DNA of 64,000 nucleotides from Gammaproteobacteria bacterium (GTDB lineage Bacteria; Pseudomonadota; Gammaproteobacteria; Xanthomonadales; Marinicellaceae): assembly GCA_030430025.1 (NCBI GenBank), contig JAUIGR010000011.1:1-64000 (forward strand), in the 5' to 3' direction. Numbering within the stretch: position 1 is the stretch's first letter; each line of letters starts with the position of its first letter. This document shows, in pieces, positions 28,043 to 37,659 of this stretch. Position numbers and translations under genes: made by a program. The notes under the pieces were generated by a model, which saw only the letters and a program-made list of their open reading frames with translations, had not been told where the DNA came from and did no database searches.

Positions 28043-28229
28043 CCTATCATCTGTATGTGACAGTTTGATCAAAAACCAACTAAAAGCAGAATGGTAATAT
28101 CATTTATTTTGATAAAATCAAACGCTGGGATTTATTACTATGTTATAGAAAACAGACAAAACAATTTTAAAAATTCAATCAAGACCCCACTTAACATCAT
28201 CTGTATGATTGTTTTACCCGACACAAATT

Positions 28230-29489
28230 ATGAAAAATTATATTCAACTCTGGCTGACTGAATTTGACCTCGACCTGTCACCGATTCAAATAGCTTTGGT
28301 CATGGTGGCTGTGATTGCACTCACATCGATTATCATCCACTTACTTTTTCATAGGGTAATGGTGAAGGTAGTGGATAGAATGACACGCCAATCCAGACGT
28401 ATTTGGAGAGTGGTATTATTTGAAGAAAAACTCTTTAGTCGATTGGCTCTAACTGTACAAGGTGTCATTATATTCATCCAAATCAATTTATGGCTGGAAT
28501 CAAACAACCTCTTATTCACTTGGTTACATACCTTAACACTATTGTGGATTACGCTGTTCTTACTATTAACCATGTTCTCCCTCACTGATGCTTTAGGGTA
28601 TATAGTTAAAGAAAATAAGCGTACGCATAACTTACCAATCAAAGGTTTCCTACAAGCATTAAAACTCATATTCACATTAGTAGCAATTATCTTTATGATC
28701 GCGGTTGTGGTTAATAAATCACCCATTTTGATTATTAGTGGACTGGGTGCTATGACTGCCGTATCCATGCTTGTTTTTAAAGATCCTATTATGGGTTTTG
28801 TGGCTGGCATTCAATTATCAGCGAATGATATGTTACGTATTGGCGACTGGTTAGAAATGCCCAGCTATGGTGCTGATGGTGATGTGATTGAAATTGGATT
28901 AACTACCGTTAAAGTACAAAACTGGGATAAAACCATCACCACCATACCAACTTATGCCCTAATTTCCGACTCGTTTAAAAACTGGCAGGGCATGACCCAG
29001 TCAGGTGGACGAAGAATCAAACGAGCTATCTATATTGATGCCACCAGTATTAAGTTCATGGATAGTGACTTAACAGAACGACTCAATCAAGCCAATCTAC
29101 TTGCACCTTACCTAAAACAAAAAAGCAAGGAAATTGAAGTTTATAATAAACAACATCAATTCAATATGAAACTCAAAATCAATGGCAGGAGGTTAACAAA
29201 TATTGGTACATTACGGGCTTACTTAGTTAATATGTTAAAAAACCACCCTGGTATTCGGCAAGACATGACTTTGCTAGTACGTCAACTAGCGGCTGAAAAT
29301 CAGGGTATTCCTATACAAATCTATGCTTTCACTGGTACCACTAATTGGATTGAATATGAAAACATTCAAAGTGATATTTTTGATCATATATATGCAGTTA
29401 TTGACGATTTTGATTTACGGATTCACCAATCACCTGGTAGTGCCGACATCCGATATTTGATTACACAAAGACTGAGTACCGGAGATTGA
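28230..29489 (+). CDS. Mechanosensitive ion channel, YbdG-like MscS family
   Basis: About 419 residues from the ATG at 28230; an in-frame TTG seven codons upstream is less likely. The N-terminal half has four to five transmembrane segments; the pore-lining TM3 region reads 'LIISGLGAMTAVSMLVFKDP' and the MscS beta domain 'LRIGDWLEMPSYGADGDVIE' with 'VQNWDKTITTIPTYALISDS'. The insert and C-terminal domain match E. coli YbdG more than MscS. It should open on hypo-osmotic stress in the inner membrane. Confidence 0.9.
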   Translation: MKNYIQLWLTEFDLDLSPIQIALVMVAVIALTSIIIHLLFHRVMVKVVDRMTRQSRRIWRVVLFEEKLFSRLALTVQGVIIFIQINLWLESNNLLFTWLHTLTLLWITLFLLLTMFSLTDALGYIVKENKRTHNLPIKGFLQALKLIFTLVAIIFMIAVVVNKSPILIISGLGAMTAVSMLVFKDPIMGFVAGIQLSANDMLRIGDWLEMPSYGADGDVIEIGLTTVKVQNWDKTITTIPTYALISDSFKNWQGMTQSGGRRIKRAIYIDATSIKFMDSDLTERLNQANLLAPYLKQKSKEIEVYNKQHQFNMKLKINGRRLTNIGTLRAYLVNMLKNHPGIRQDMTLLVRQLAAENQGIPIQIYAFTGTTNWIEYENIQSDIFDHIYAVIDDFDLRIHQSPGSADIRYLITQRLSTGD

Positions 29490-29553
29490 TAACCAAATAT
29501 CCATCCCAACCTATCAATTCAACAGCAGAAAGGTATGGCGTTGCTTAAGTGTC

Positions 29554-32148
29554 TTAATGAAGCTGTATTAACTTTTGATAAAATTGTTTCAAAATAGGAT
29601 ATTCGTTAGGTTTATGTTCCCAATAATCCTCTACCTGCTCTTTATATATGGCAATATCCGATTCATTTCGAATGACGATAGCCGTGTATAACCTCAGAAA
29701 TGGCGAATATATTTCAAGTGCCTCGTTAAACGTAATGTTTTCAGAGCATGATTCATACTGCTTAACATATTGCATGGCCTTTTCAGGTTGGTTTTGATAG
29801 TTCGCTAAAAATACGTTAGCCCTAGGCAAATCACAAGTTCTATCATTTAAATTGTCCGCATCAACCTGTTCAAGCAAAGTTAAAGCCTGTTGAGTTTGGC
29901 CTAGCTCAAAATGCAAATTAGTTAAAAATAGAATCGCATTGTTGAGCCTCGGATGTTGACCATCACTGATCGCATAATAAGTATCATAAGCATCCTGACC
30001 ACGCTTCAGCGCCATATCAATATTTCCTGCATATACCCAAGTAAGTGCCAGAGTATATTCTATCAATGCTTTTATCTCGAAAGGTTCATCGAAATGAGTA
30101 TTCAGTATATCAACTGCCTGCTCTCTATAGAAGGCAGCTGTTGCATATTGATGTTGTATTAAATAGGAATATCCTCTCATATTCAATGCTTTAGCTAAAT
30201 CCAAAAAATTAACGGTATTTTGGGCCGTGATCTCCGATTGCATTTGATCTATATATTCGTCTGCCAGATCGTAGTAACCATTATGTATAGCGACATAAGC
30301 CATATCATTAATACTCCCCACTAACTCATCATAGCTTAGGCCTGACTCTCTCATATATTGAAGTCCTGCTGATGTCGTCTCAAGTGCCTCCTCTGGTCGT
30401 TTTAAGTTAATTAATGGGCTGAATTTAGACCGATAAAAACGACCCAATAAATGTTTATTTACTGGCTGTTCACCTTCTGCAATGTTGATTCCTTTATCTA
30501 AGTATTCCAATGCTTTTTCATATTGCTCCATGTTGAAAAAAGCAAGTGCTGCACTAATCAAAAAATTTTGACAATGCACATTTGATTGAGAAAATTGATC
30601 AATACATTCCTGATAGTATTGATCGACAATATTTAAAACCTCAGCATACTCACTAGTGGTATTAAAAACATTCATGAACAACTGAAGAATTTTGTACTTA
30701 TTGGCAGGGTCATCAGCAAGATCAGTATCAATCGTCTTTACACCTTCCTTTAATAAGTCATAGGCAGAAAGTTGTGATTGAGCAACATGAGGACTGGCAT
30801 TCTTAAAGATATTCTGTAAAAACTCCGATATCTTATTCGCTCGAACCGCCTCAGCCAGTGCCGTCTGCTTCTCATGCTCCGCAATCTGTCTTTGTTGATT
30901 CGCCTCTTGTGCCTTATCAAGTGAAAACAAAGTCGACGCAATCAGAATCACAAAAGTTAATACAATCGCAACAGCACTCGTCCTATGACGTTGTGACCAC
31001 TTATATACCCCATATAACATATGGGGCTTACGAGCCATAACCGGCCGATTGTCTATAATGTTCTGTAAATCTTGAGCAAACGCCCCAACCGTCTCATACC
31101 TCTCATGGGCCTCAGAGAATAAACTCTTCCTCAAAACATTTTCTAAATCTCCCTGGATCCGAGAGGCAGGTATGTCATCCAATGACGATATCGGCTTATA
31201 CTTCTCAGTATCACGCTGATTGACCTTAAGAATCTTCCCACTAAGACGACTTTGTTCACTCTCAAAATAATCACCATTGTGTGGAAACGGATGGTACCCA
31301 GTGATGATCTCATAGGCAATCACACCTAATGAAAAAAGATCACTTTGGGCGGTAACAGGCAATCCTCTTATCTGCTCCGGACTGGCATACTGCCGAGTCA
31401 TGATTTGTGTCGCCGTTTGAGAAAAATGATCCTCGTTAATCAACTTCGCTATACCAAAATCAATCAATTTAACATCACCAGAATCATTAACCAGAATATT
31501 TTCAGGCTTTAAATCACGGTGCAGTATCAGTTGATTATGTGCAAAAGATACAGCTCGAGATGCTTGAATAATCAGTGCAATACGTTCCTTTAATCTCAGC
31601 TTGTGATCTTGACAGTAGGCTGCAATCGTTTTCCCTTTAACATACTCCATAACCAAATACGGTCGCTTATCAGAAGATGTCCCTCCATCAAGCAAATGCG
31701 CTATATTCGGATGGTTCAGTTGAGCTAGAATTTGTCGTTCATTCTCAAAACGCTGTTGAACCGCCTCATCAATATGTTGGTAGGAAAGTTTAAGCGCCAC
31801 CTCTTGATCAAAAACACCATCATTCCGTCGTGCCAAAAATACCTGGCCCATCCCTCCATGGCCTATTGACTTCACTATCTTGTAAGGACCAATCTGTTGA
31901 CCAATATGTTCAGCTTGCAACTCTTCAGGGTCCGCTCGAACTTCTGAAATATAACGATCAGCCTGACCTATTAATAGTTCACTGGTATCAGAATTGTTAA
32001 TCAGTTGCAGTAAAAATCCATACTGCTTGTCAGTCAGTTTCCTTTCTGAACTCAGCTCATCTAATGCCAATAACCTTTCATCCATAGGTAAATCAGCAAG
32101 TTCCTCAAAGCATCCTTCAACTATATGAATGTCACTCTCTGATAGCAA
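29554..32148 (-). CDS. Membrane Ser/Thr protein kinase with TPR sensor domain
   Basis: 864 residues read from a TTG start that has AAAGGGG spaced 6 nt before it; the nearest upstream ATG runs into a stop. Kinase domain about 87-365: glycine loop 'SIGHGGMGQVFLA', catalytic K120, HRD loop 'ILHRDLKPENILV' (H210-R211-D212) and DFG (230-232), all intact. A single transmembrane helix follows (about 391-410), then a coiled coil and a C-terminal array of TPR-like helix pairs to the end. This is the Hanks-type kinase plus TPR layout common in gammaproteobacteria, often beside an ECF sigma factor; none is adjacent here. Substrate unknown. Confidence 0.9.
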   Translation of the reverse strand: MLSESDIHIVEGCFEELADLPMDERLLALDELSSERKLTDKQYGFLLQLINNSDTSELLIGQADRYISEVRADPEELQAEHIGQQIGPYKIVKSIGHGGMGQVFLARRNDGVFDQEVALKLSYQHIDEAVQQRFENERQILAQLNHPNIAHLLDGGTSSDKRPYLVMEYVKGKTIAAYCQDHKLRLKERIALIIQASRAVSFAHNQLILHRDLKPENILVNDSGDVKLIDFGIAKLINEDHFSQTATQIMTRQYASPEQIRGLPVTAQSDLFSLGVIAYEIITGYHPFPHNGDYFESEQSRLSGKILKVNQRDTEKYKPISSLDDIPASRIQGDLENVLRKSLFSEAHERYETVGAFAQDLQNIIDNRPVMARKPHMLYGVYKWSQRHRTSAVAIVLTFVILIASTLFSLDKAQEANQQRQIAEHEKQTALAEAVRANKISEFLQNIFKNASPHVAQSQLSAYDLLKEGVKTIDTDLADDPANKYKILQLFMNVFNTTSEYAEVLNIVDQYYQECIDQFSQSNVHCQNFLISAALAFFNMEQYEKALEYLDKGINIAEGEQPVNKHLLGRFYRSKFSPLINLKRPEEALETTSAGLQYMRESGLSYDELVGSINDMAYVAIHNGYYDLADEYIDQMQSEITAQNTVNFLDLAKALNMRGYSYLIQHQYATAAFYREQAVDILNTHFDEPFEIKALIEYTLALTWVYAGNIDMALKRGQDAYDTYYAISDGQHPRLNNAILFLTNLHFELGQTQQALTLLEQVDADNLNDRTCDLPRANVFLANYQNQPEKAMQYVKQYESCSENITFNEALEIYSPFLRLYTAIVIRNESDIAIYKEQVEDYWEHKPNEYPILKQFYQKLIQLH

Positions 32149-32299
32149 CTTATACCCCTTTCATCTCATAACTGATTATATACCTAACTTTGCGAGTATA
32201 TGTTTTCTTCTGGTAAGGTCTAAATATATTAGACACTTTTTTGACTCTCAAAAAATCTTTATTCATGAGCCGCTGGTGCCACATTACCACCATTTAATG

Positions 32300-32330
32300 C
32301 ACGTTACCACCACCATTTAACGTGTTTTTT
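32300..32330 (+). terminator. Terminator-like hairpin, plus strand
   Basis: CACGTTA (32300-32306) pairs with TAACGTG (32318-32324) across an 11-nt loop and is followed by TTTTTT (32325-32330). No plus-strand gene ends here, so it may shield the region from antisense transcription or belong to an unseen small RNA. A partial direct repeat ('ttaccaccatttaa') flanks it. The rest of 32149-32425 has no gene. Confidence 0.45.
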
Positions 32331-32403
32331 ACTGGAAGTTGATAGATGTTAGAACATAACAAGGCCCTAAAGCATTGTACTTAATGTGTTTAATGGAAGT
32401 TAT

Positions 32404-32419
32404 GGTACATCCTTGTACC
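32404..32419 (-). other. Hairpin just after the tmRNA 3' end
   Basis: GGTACA/TGTACC with a 4-nt loop, 6 nt past the CCA of ssrA on its strand. It probably lies in the 3' trailer of the precursor and could stop transcription or guide 3' processing; there is no U-run. Confidence 0.35.
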
Positions 32420-32425
32420 TAGTAT

Positions 32426-32777
32426 TGGTGGAGACGGCGGGAATCGAACCCGCGTCCGCAAATCCTCTGCTTGAGGCTCTACATGCTTAGATTTGGTTTT
32501 TATCTTATGCTAATAACTCCACCAATCGGGATTTATAAGCACCAGCTTGGAATTAATTTAGCCGGCTGCATCCAAACAGTACAGACAGCGATCTTGCTGG
32601 TTATGACGGACATTCCAAACACGCAAGAAAGCTTGGGTGCCCGTTAGCAATTAAGCTGCTAAAGCGTAGTTATCGTCGTTTGCAACTATAACTTTGACAC
32701 AGATATTTACGAGGTTTATGTCTCCCTCGGCATGCACCTACAAGTTTCGCAACCCACGTCGAAGCCAGGTCGTCCCC
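32426..32777 (-). ncRNA. ssrA: Transfer-messenger RNA (tmRNA)
   Basis: One-piece tmRNA of about 352 nt. The 5' end GGGGACGACC and 3' end CGTCTCCACCA (on the minus strand) pair into a seven-base acceptor stem, and the T-arm reads CGGGTTCGATTCCCG. The tag frame lies at 32651-32683 on the minus strand: resume codon GCA, then AAC GAC GAT AAC TAC GCT TTA GCA GCT TAA, giving the tag ANDDNYALAA. It rescues stalled ribosomes with SmpB. The CCA end is encoded. Confidence 0.97.
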
Positions 32778-32793
32778 TTGTTCGGTTAAAACA

Positions 32794-32821
32794 AATATAT
32801 GATTGGATTCATATATTTCAA
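32794..32821 (-). promoter_or_regulatory. ssrA promoter (sigma-70 type)
   Basis: On the minus strand TTGAAA (32816-32821) and TATATT (32794-32799) are separated by 16 nt, about 16 nt before the mature 5' end, which fits a precursor later trimmed by RNase P. Confidence 0.65.
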
Positions 32822-33071
32822 GTTTTTAATTCTAACATTGATTATCAAGATAACAAGTGAATTTAGCCCTCAGATATTCCAATATCTATTGGAACAATAT
32901 CGGTCATTAACTGCCCTCTTCTCTCAGATTGATCGCACTTTTTTCTGTCACTTTAAAATCTGGATTTTGAACAATTAAATAATGAAACAAGATATGACTG
33001 TTTTGTGATGGTTACCTCTTTGAGATTTAAAAATTTGTATTCTACAGTTTGTACTGACAACCCTTAACTTT
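32822..33071. other. Intergenic region between ssrA and the YcaQ-like gene
   Basis: AT-rich sequence with no credible frame. Neither strand shows a clear terminator for the YcaQ-like gene. Confidence 0.3.
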
Positions 33072-34250
33072 TCAAAATAATGTATCATATTTAGGTGGAA
33101 CTAGTATACCAACACAACCCTGGAATTTACAAAATAGGTTCAAAGCCTTATTGAGTGCTTGATTGACTTCTTCTTGCTCAAAAGGGTGTGATTCAAAATG
33201 TAATGACTTGACTTCCAGCTGCTGATCTTTTCGGTGTGTTTTGCAATCGATTCTTCCTATGAATTCCCCTCGATACAATAGTGGCAAACTGAAATAACCA
33301 TACTTTCTTTTAGGTTGAGGCAAGTAACATTCAACCTGATAGTCAAAGGCAAACAATGATTTAAGTCGTTCTCGTTGTATTACACAATTATCAAAAGGTG
33401 ATAAAATTAATAAGCGGTTGTTCAAACGTGGCATGCGACGATCTAAAGCGCCCTGCTCAATGAAATAAATTTGACCATCATTCAACTTTAGCTCATCAAG
33501 TAAACCTTCTGCTAATCTTTGATCAACTATATTTTTCATTGCCTGACGAAGGACGTGGTTACGACGCTGATAGGTCAAACCTTTTAAACTAACGGCGCCA
33601 TGGCATCGCAATTGCTGAGCAAATAAATGTTCAGCGAGTTCATTGGTTGTTGGTATTGAAGTATTAACATGATCTGGTAATACGCGCTCTGTTAAATCAT
33701 ATGTTTTTTGGAAACCTTCACGATCACAGACCATTAAATCGCCTTGCATATATAATTGTTCCAGCGCCTTTTTGGTAGGTTTCCAATCCCACCATCCTGA
33801 ACTTTTTATTGACCTGCCATCAGCATCACGAGAACGCAATGGTCCATCAATGCGAATCCGTTCTAAAAGTTCAGCCATCAATTTCTTGTCAGGATCTTTA
33901 AACCAATGAACTTGGCCATTTTTAATAGCATGCTTATAAGGTAGAGAATAACGGAAATCGGTTATTGGTAAAAACGCTGCAGCATGTGACCAATATTCAA
34001 AAATATCACCTTTGATTAGTAAATCTTGCAACATGTCTTTCTTGAATCCAGGGACCCTCGTCTTTATGACATGATGGTGTGCTCTTTCTACTACAGAAAT
34101 ACTGTCAATCTGGATATAACCTAAATAACTGATGGCCTGATATGTTCCCGTTAATCCGCGTCCAAAAGGTTGAGACTGTAAAAGTCCTTGTGCATTCAAT
34201 GCCAAGCGTTTCAATCGGGATTGATCTTTTGAAGTCTTTATTTTAATCAT
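33072..34250 (-). CDS. YcaQ-type winged-helix DNA glycosylase
   Basis: 392 residues of the HTH_42/DUF1006 family to which E. coli YcaQ (AlkX) belongs; these unhook DNA interstrand crosslinks and remove alkylated bases. The diagnostic segment 'LGYIQIDSISVVERAHHHV' is near residue 48 and carries the single QID of the catalytic QxD-type motif; further signatures are 'FEYWSHAAAFLPI' and 'RLLILSPFDNCVIQRERL'. Monocistronic. The alkylation theme is shared with the ATL gene at 1748, although they are far apart. Confidence 0.88.
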   Translation of the reverse strand: MIKIKTSKDQSRLKRLALNAQGLLQSQPFGRGLTGTYQAISYLGYIQIDSISVVERAHHHVIKTRVPGFKKDMLQDLLIKGDIFEYWSHAAAFLPITDFRYSLPYKHAIKNGQVHWFKDPDKKLMAELLERIRIDGPLRSRDADGRSIKSSGWWDWKPTKKALEQLYMQGDLMVCDREGFQKTYDLTERVLPDHVNTSIPTTNELAEHLFAQQLRCHGAVSLKGLTYQRRNHVLRQAMKNIVDQRLAEGLLDELKLNDGQIYFIEQGALDRRMPRLNNRLLILSPFDNCVIQRERLKSLFAFDYQVECYLPQPKRKYGYFSLPLLYRGEFIGRIDCKTHRKDQQLEVKSLHFESHPFEQEEVNQALNKALNLFCKFQGCVGILVPPKYDTLF

Positions 34251-34305
34251 ACTGACTCCACTTATATCACGAACTTAAATAAAGAAAAGCATTGTGGTAA
34301 ATATT

Positions 34306-34402
34306 ATTAGAGACCATTTTGCGTCACTCTGAATCATTGAGAAAAAGAGATAAAATCTTAAAGTTCAAAGAAGCAAATAAATGTAAATAGTCTCTATTAG
34401 CA
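34306..34402 (+). repeat. Dispersed repeat family 2, short copy
   Basis: A ~95-bp element with imperfect terminal inverted repeats (ATTAGAGACCATTT near 34306 and AAATAGTCTCTATTAG near 34386). Its middle (34338-34387) is almost identical to part of the element at 20060-20310 in the opposite orientation. The short frame starts TTG and reads MRKRDKILKFKEANKCK before a stop, so the first 15 residues match the other copy. Confidence 0.6.
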
Positions 34403-34475
34403 AAATTAATGATTGATAATCTAAAAAGTTCGCTTATATAGCAAACCAATAAAAACATGATGACAATTTAACCAA

Positions 34476-34880
34476 TCATTGAGGCTTACTTCTTATTTTC
34501 TGAAAGCCATGAATCACCAAGTTTAACCAAGCTAAAATAATAAAACTACCACCCACAGGCGTCAACCAGGAAAATATGGTTTGACCCACGAAAACAAGCA
34601 ACAAAAGTCCACCACAAAATAATAATACGCCGACAGTTAAAACCAAAGCAGCTGATCGAATCCAAAAACTATCTTGTAAGTGACTAGAAAGCCAAATCAG
34701 TAATAATGAATGTATCATCATATACAGCAGTGCTTGTTCAAACAAAACATATAGCTTAGTCCCCTTTTCCAAATCTAAAGTATGGCTACCCATAGCACCC
34801 AGAACCACAGCAGCCAATCCATAGATTGCAGCAATGACCAAATAAATATGCGCTTTACTCAGCGTGTTCACTGTCCTCAT
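34476..34880 (-). CDS. DUF423 family membrane protein (YgdD-like)
   Basis: 134 residues with four transmembrane helices. The N-terminal 'AAIYGLAAVVLGAMGSHTL' and 'FEQALLYMMIHSLLLI' are the DUF423 signature, and the last helix carries 'WLTPVGGSFIILAWLNL'. Function unknown. It overlaps the DUF4340 gene by 26 nt and closes the ABC transporter operon. Confidence 0.88.
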   Translation of the reverse strand: MRTVNTLSKAHIYLVIAAIYGLAAVVLGAMGSHTLDLEKGTKLYVLFEQALLYMMIHSLLLIWLSSHLQDSFWIRSAALVLTVGVLLFCGGLLLLVFVGQTIFSWLTPVGGSFIILAWLNLVIHGFQKIRSKPQ

Positions 34881-35820
34881 TGACTATCGGCTCGACAAAC
34901 TCAGCTAAAGATTTATTCAGTGCATCAAACTTATATTTTGGGACTTTAAACATCCAGTCTTTGTATTTTTCAATATTAACAGTAGCCCAAAAAACATCTT
35001 CACCATCCTTTTGATAAAGGGTGACTGTAACATCTTGACCATTGGTTAGTTGGTAGTTAGCTGTAATCACTGCTGACTCCTTTTCTAAATTAAGAGGTAA
35101 GGCCTCATCAATGGTAAAACGAGACAAACCACCAGCAAATTGGGACGCATGAACGTCCACCTTTAATTGTTGACCTTCTTTAACATTAACAACAGTCAAT
35201 AATCCACTTTCAACATTTCTTTCAACGATGATAGGGTCTTCTTTTCCATTATCAATTTCAACACGTACAATATCATCGGGTGAATAGTTAAAAATTGTTT
35301 TCAACTGCCAATCATCTTTCATGAAATTAACTTGATCTATATCAGTAACCAACCAAGATTGATCATCACCATCTAAACGAGCAAAAGCAGTTCCTTGACT
35401 ATTGCCCTTCTTCCCTAAATATAATGAGGCTATAGTGCGATCCTGTGCTAGCAACGTTACTTTTAAACCATTACTAGCATCTAACTCCAAGCGAGTATGA
35501 TTTGCAGGATTATTTGTTTTAGCCTCAATTTTTTTTGCAGACATCAGCGCATTTATTAACTGCATCATTGGCGCTGTATCTGCATAAAATCCGTTCTTAA
35601 TAAACCAAACATTCCCTTGTTTCATTAGGTCAACACGCTCTTCTCCTTTAACAATTTCAATAGCATTTAGTTCATTAACCACTCCTTCTTCTTGGAGTAT
35701 CGGTACAAACCAGTTAGATTCATTATTTTCATAAGCTGACTTCTCAGAATAAACCACATAATAAGTCAACGCTGCCAACATAATGACAAATCCAATTAAA
35801 ATTTTAAAATGATTATTCAT
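34855..35820 (-). CDS. DUF4340 domain protein
   Basis: About 321 residues from the ATG at 35820, which has AAAGGAG upstream and overlaps the GldG-like gene by 8 nt; a longer frame to 35868 would overlap further and is not favoured. One N-terminal transmembrane helix ('ILIGFVIMLAALTYYVV') and a periplasmic beta-rich domain with two DUF4340 repeats, 'LVTDIDQVNFMKDDWQLKTI' in the middle. These proteins regularly follow GldA/F/G-like ABC genes and probably work with that complex. Confidence 0.85.
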   Translation of the reverse strand: MNNHFKILIGFVIMLAALTYYVVYSEKSAYENNESNWFVPILQEEGVVNELNAIEIVKGEERVDLMKQGNVWFIKNGFYADTAPMMQLINALMSAKKIEAKTNNPANHTRLELDASNGLKVTLLAQDRTIASLYLGKKGNSQGTAFARLDGDDQSWLVTDIDQVNFMKDDWQLKTIFNYSPDDIVRVEIDNGKEDPIIVERNVESGLLTVVNVKEGQQLKVDVHASQFAGGLSRFTIDEALPLNLEKESAVITANYQLTNGQDVTVTLYQKDGEDVFWATVNIEKYKDWMFKVPKYKFDALNKSLAEFVEPIVNEDSEHAE

Positions 35821-37657
35821 ATCGACGCTCCTTTCTTTTAGAACCTCGCCAAGAGAGAAAGACAGCAAAAAATGTGAGTAACAAGGGAATCAAAGCGATA
35901 TTAATAAACTTCAATCGACTGCCCAAAGCCTCTATGTCTTTATTCAGATTCCTTTTCACTTCTCGTAAGTTTTTACGGACTTGTAATTTTTCTTGTTTAA
36001 AACGATTGATTTCTTGCTGTTGTTCTTTGCTTAAAATTAACTGATTTTCTTGGCCTTTACTGCGTTGTAATTCATTGAGTTTTTGCTCTGTTTCGCGTAA
36101 ACGTTGCATCAGTTGGTTTTCAGATTCTCTGTATTTTTGCTCACTGGCTCTTTGAATTTCCTCGACCTTATCAAACGATCTAGCAGAAGTACCCCTGGCC
36201 CGAATTTGGATCAAATCAGCCGAACCACTCAGGTTATCGAGTAAATTCATGACAAATGAGCCATTATCAGCAAAATGACTGTAAATTTGGCGTCCAAAGA
36301 AATTTTGAGCACGAACCCAAAATTGATCAAATAACATATCTACATCAGCAATGACAACCACTTGTGGGTTTGCCTGCGAAGCAATGGCCTCCTTACCTTC
36401 AATCCCTTCAGGGAAAGCCGAATTAATTTGTCCCAACAGCCTAGCTGCAATGATGTGTGAACCCGCATCAGCACTGAAATCATTTAACAAAGGTGTCGGA
36501 TTGTATAACATCACCATAGGTTGAGCATCTGTCAACATTGATTGATCAGAACTAGTAATCAGAGGCAATAAACGACTCTTATCTGCTACCAATGAACCAG
36601 CAATAGCTGTATTCAAAATATTCAATTCATTCAATACAATATCTTCTTTGTTAAAGTTCTCCTGCTCCCAAGAATTAATAGCCAAATGTCTGATCGGTTG
36701 TCCTTGTGGGGATTGAATTTGTACAGAATGCTTGACATCAGTCACTACTTTTGTTGTATCAAAACCAACACCCCAAGCAGCTAATAACTGAGCGGCATTA
36801 GAGGAACGATCTGCTTGAATTTGGACCATGGGGTTTTGCGAATCAGCTGGTATTTGTTCAGACTGAGCCATTGGATCAACAAACAATAACAGTCGCCCTC
36901 CTTCCATAACAAATTGATCAACAGCAAATAAAGTAGCATCAGACAAATGTTTGGGGTGCACCAGCATCAATAAATCCACACCTTCAATAGTTGTACTATC
37001 TGTTGGAATCGCTTTAATTTCATAAGACTCTTTTAGTTGTTCAAAAATAATTTGACCAGGTGCTTGTTGCATGGTTTGCTGATCAAATGACCCCAACAAA
37101 GGCAAGTCAGTCATTACACCAATAATTTTCTTTTCAGGATGGTTAAGATTATGAACCAACTGCATGATGTCATACTCTAAAAAAGCCTCCCTTCCAGGTT
37201 GTAAAAATGGTAAGACTTCAACCTGATCCAAAGCATTCGTTCCTGCTACACCAAAAAATACATTTTCTCCACCTTCTCCTACAGGTAAAGCTTGTAAACC
37301 ATATTGAGAAGCTTGATCCTCTTCCTCGGAAAAGCTAATAGGATCAATAATAGAAATTTTCAACTTACCAGATCCGTAACGCTCTAATTCTTCCAAAAAA
37401 TCAGCCACTCTATGGTAGTAAGTTCTCAAAACAGGAATGTCTTGAGTGGCTTGATCTGAAAAAAACAGTCGTAAATGCACTTGTTCATCAATATTCTTTA
37501 AAATATTTTTGGTACCATCACTTAATGTGAATAAATCATTTTCCGTTAAATCAACTCGCAACCGAGAAAATAAACCACTTTGACTTATAATAATAGCGCT
37601 GAACAAGAAAACCACAGCCAGTAATAACAATTGAATTGTGTGTCTTTGAGTCTTCAT
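35813..37657 (-). CDS. GldG-like ABC transporter auxiliary protein
   Basis: 614 residues. N-terminal transmembrane helix (about 10-28), a large periplasmic domain with the GldG/IFT52-like fold ('RLRVDLTENDLFTLSDGTKN', 'VDLLMLVHPKHLSDATLFAV', 'GRLLLFVDPMA'), a coiled-coil region (about 505-590, rich in E, Q, K and R) and a C-terminal transmembrane helix ('LIPLLLTFFAVFLSW'). In Flavobacteria GldG pairs with GldA and GldF; outside that phylum such genes belong to uncharacterised exporters. Here it lies 2 nt after the permease gene. Confidence 0.85.
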   Translation of the reverse strand: MKTQRHTIQLLLLAVVFLFSAIIISQSGLFSRLRVDLTENDLFTLSDGTKNILKNIDEQVHLRLFFSDQATQDIPVLRTYYHRVADFLEELERYGSGKLKISIIDPISFSEEEDQASQYGLQALPVGEGGENVFFGVAGTNALDQVEVLPFLQPGREAFLEYDIMQLVHNLNHPEKKIIGVMTDLPLLGSFDQQTMQQAPGQIIFEQLKESYEIKAIPTDSTTIEGVDLLMLVHPKHLSDATLFAVDQFVMEGGRLLLFVDPMAQSEQIPADSQNPMVQIQADRSSNAAQLLAAWGVGFDTTKVVTDVKHSVQIQSPQGQPIRHLAINSWEQENFNKEDIVLNELNILNTAIAGSLVADKSRLLPLITSSDQSMLTDAQPMVMLYNPTPLLNDFSADAGSHIIAARLLGQINSAFPEGIEGKEAIASQANPQVVVIADVDMLFDQFWVRAQNFFGRQIYSHFADNGSFVMNLLDNLSGSADLIQIRARGTSARSFDKVEEIQRASEQKYRESENQLMQRLRETEQKLNELQRSKGQENQLILSKEQQQEINRFKQEKLQVRKNLREVKRNLNKDIEALGSRLKFINIALIPLLLTFFAVFLSWRGSKRKERRYE

Positions 37658-37659
37658 TT

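Noticed and set aside
28030-28075. Possible Pho box upstream of the extracellular nuclease (CTGTCAC on the minus strand)
   Set aside because: Only one half-site fits; the second 11-bp-phased half does not.
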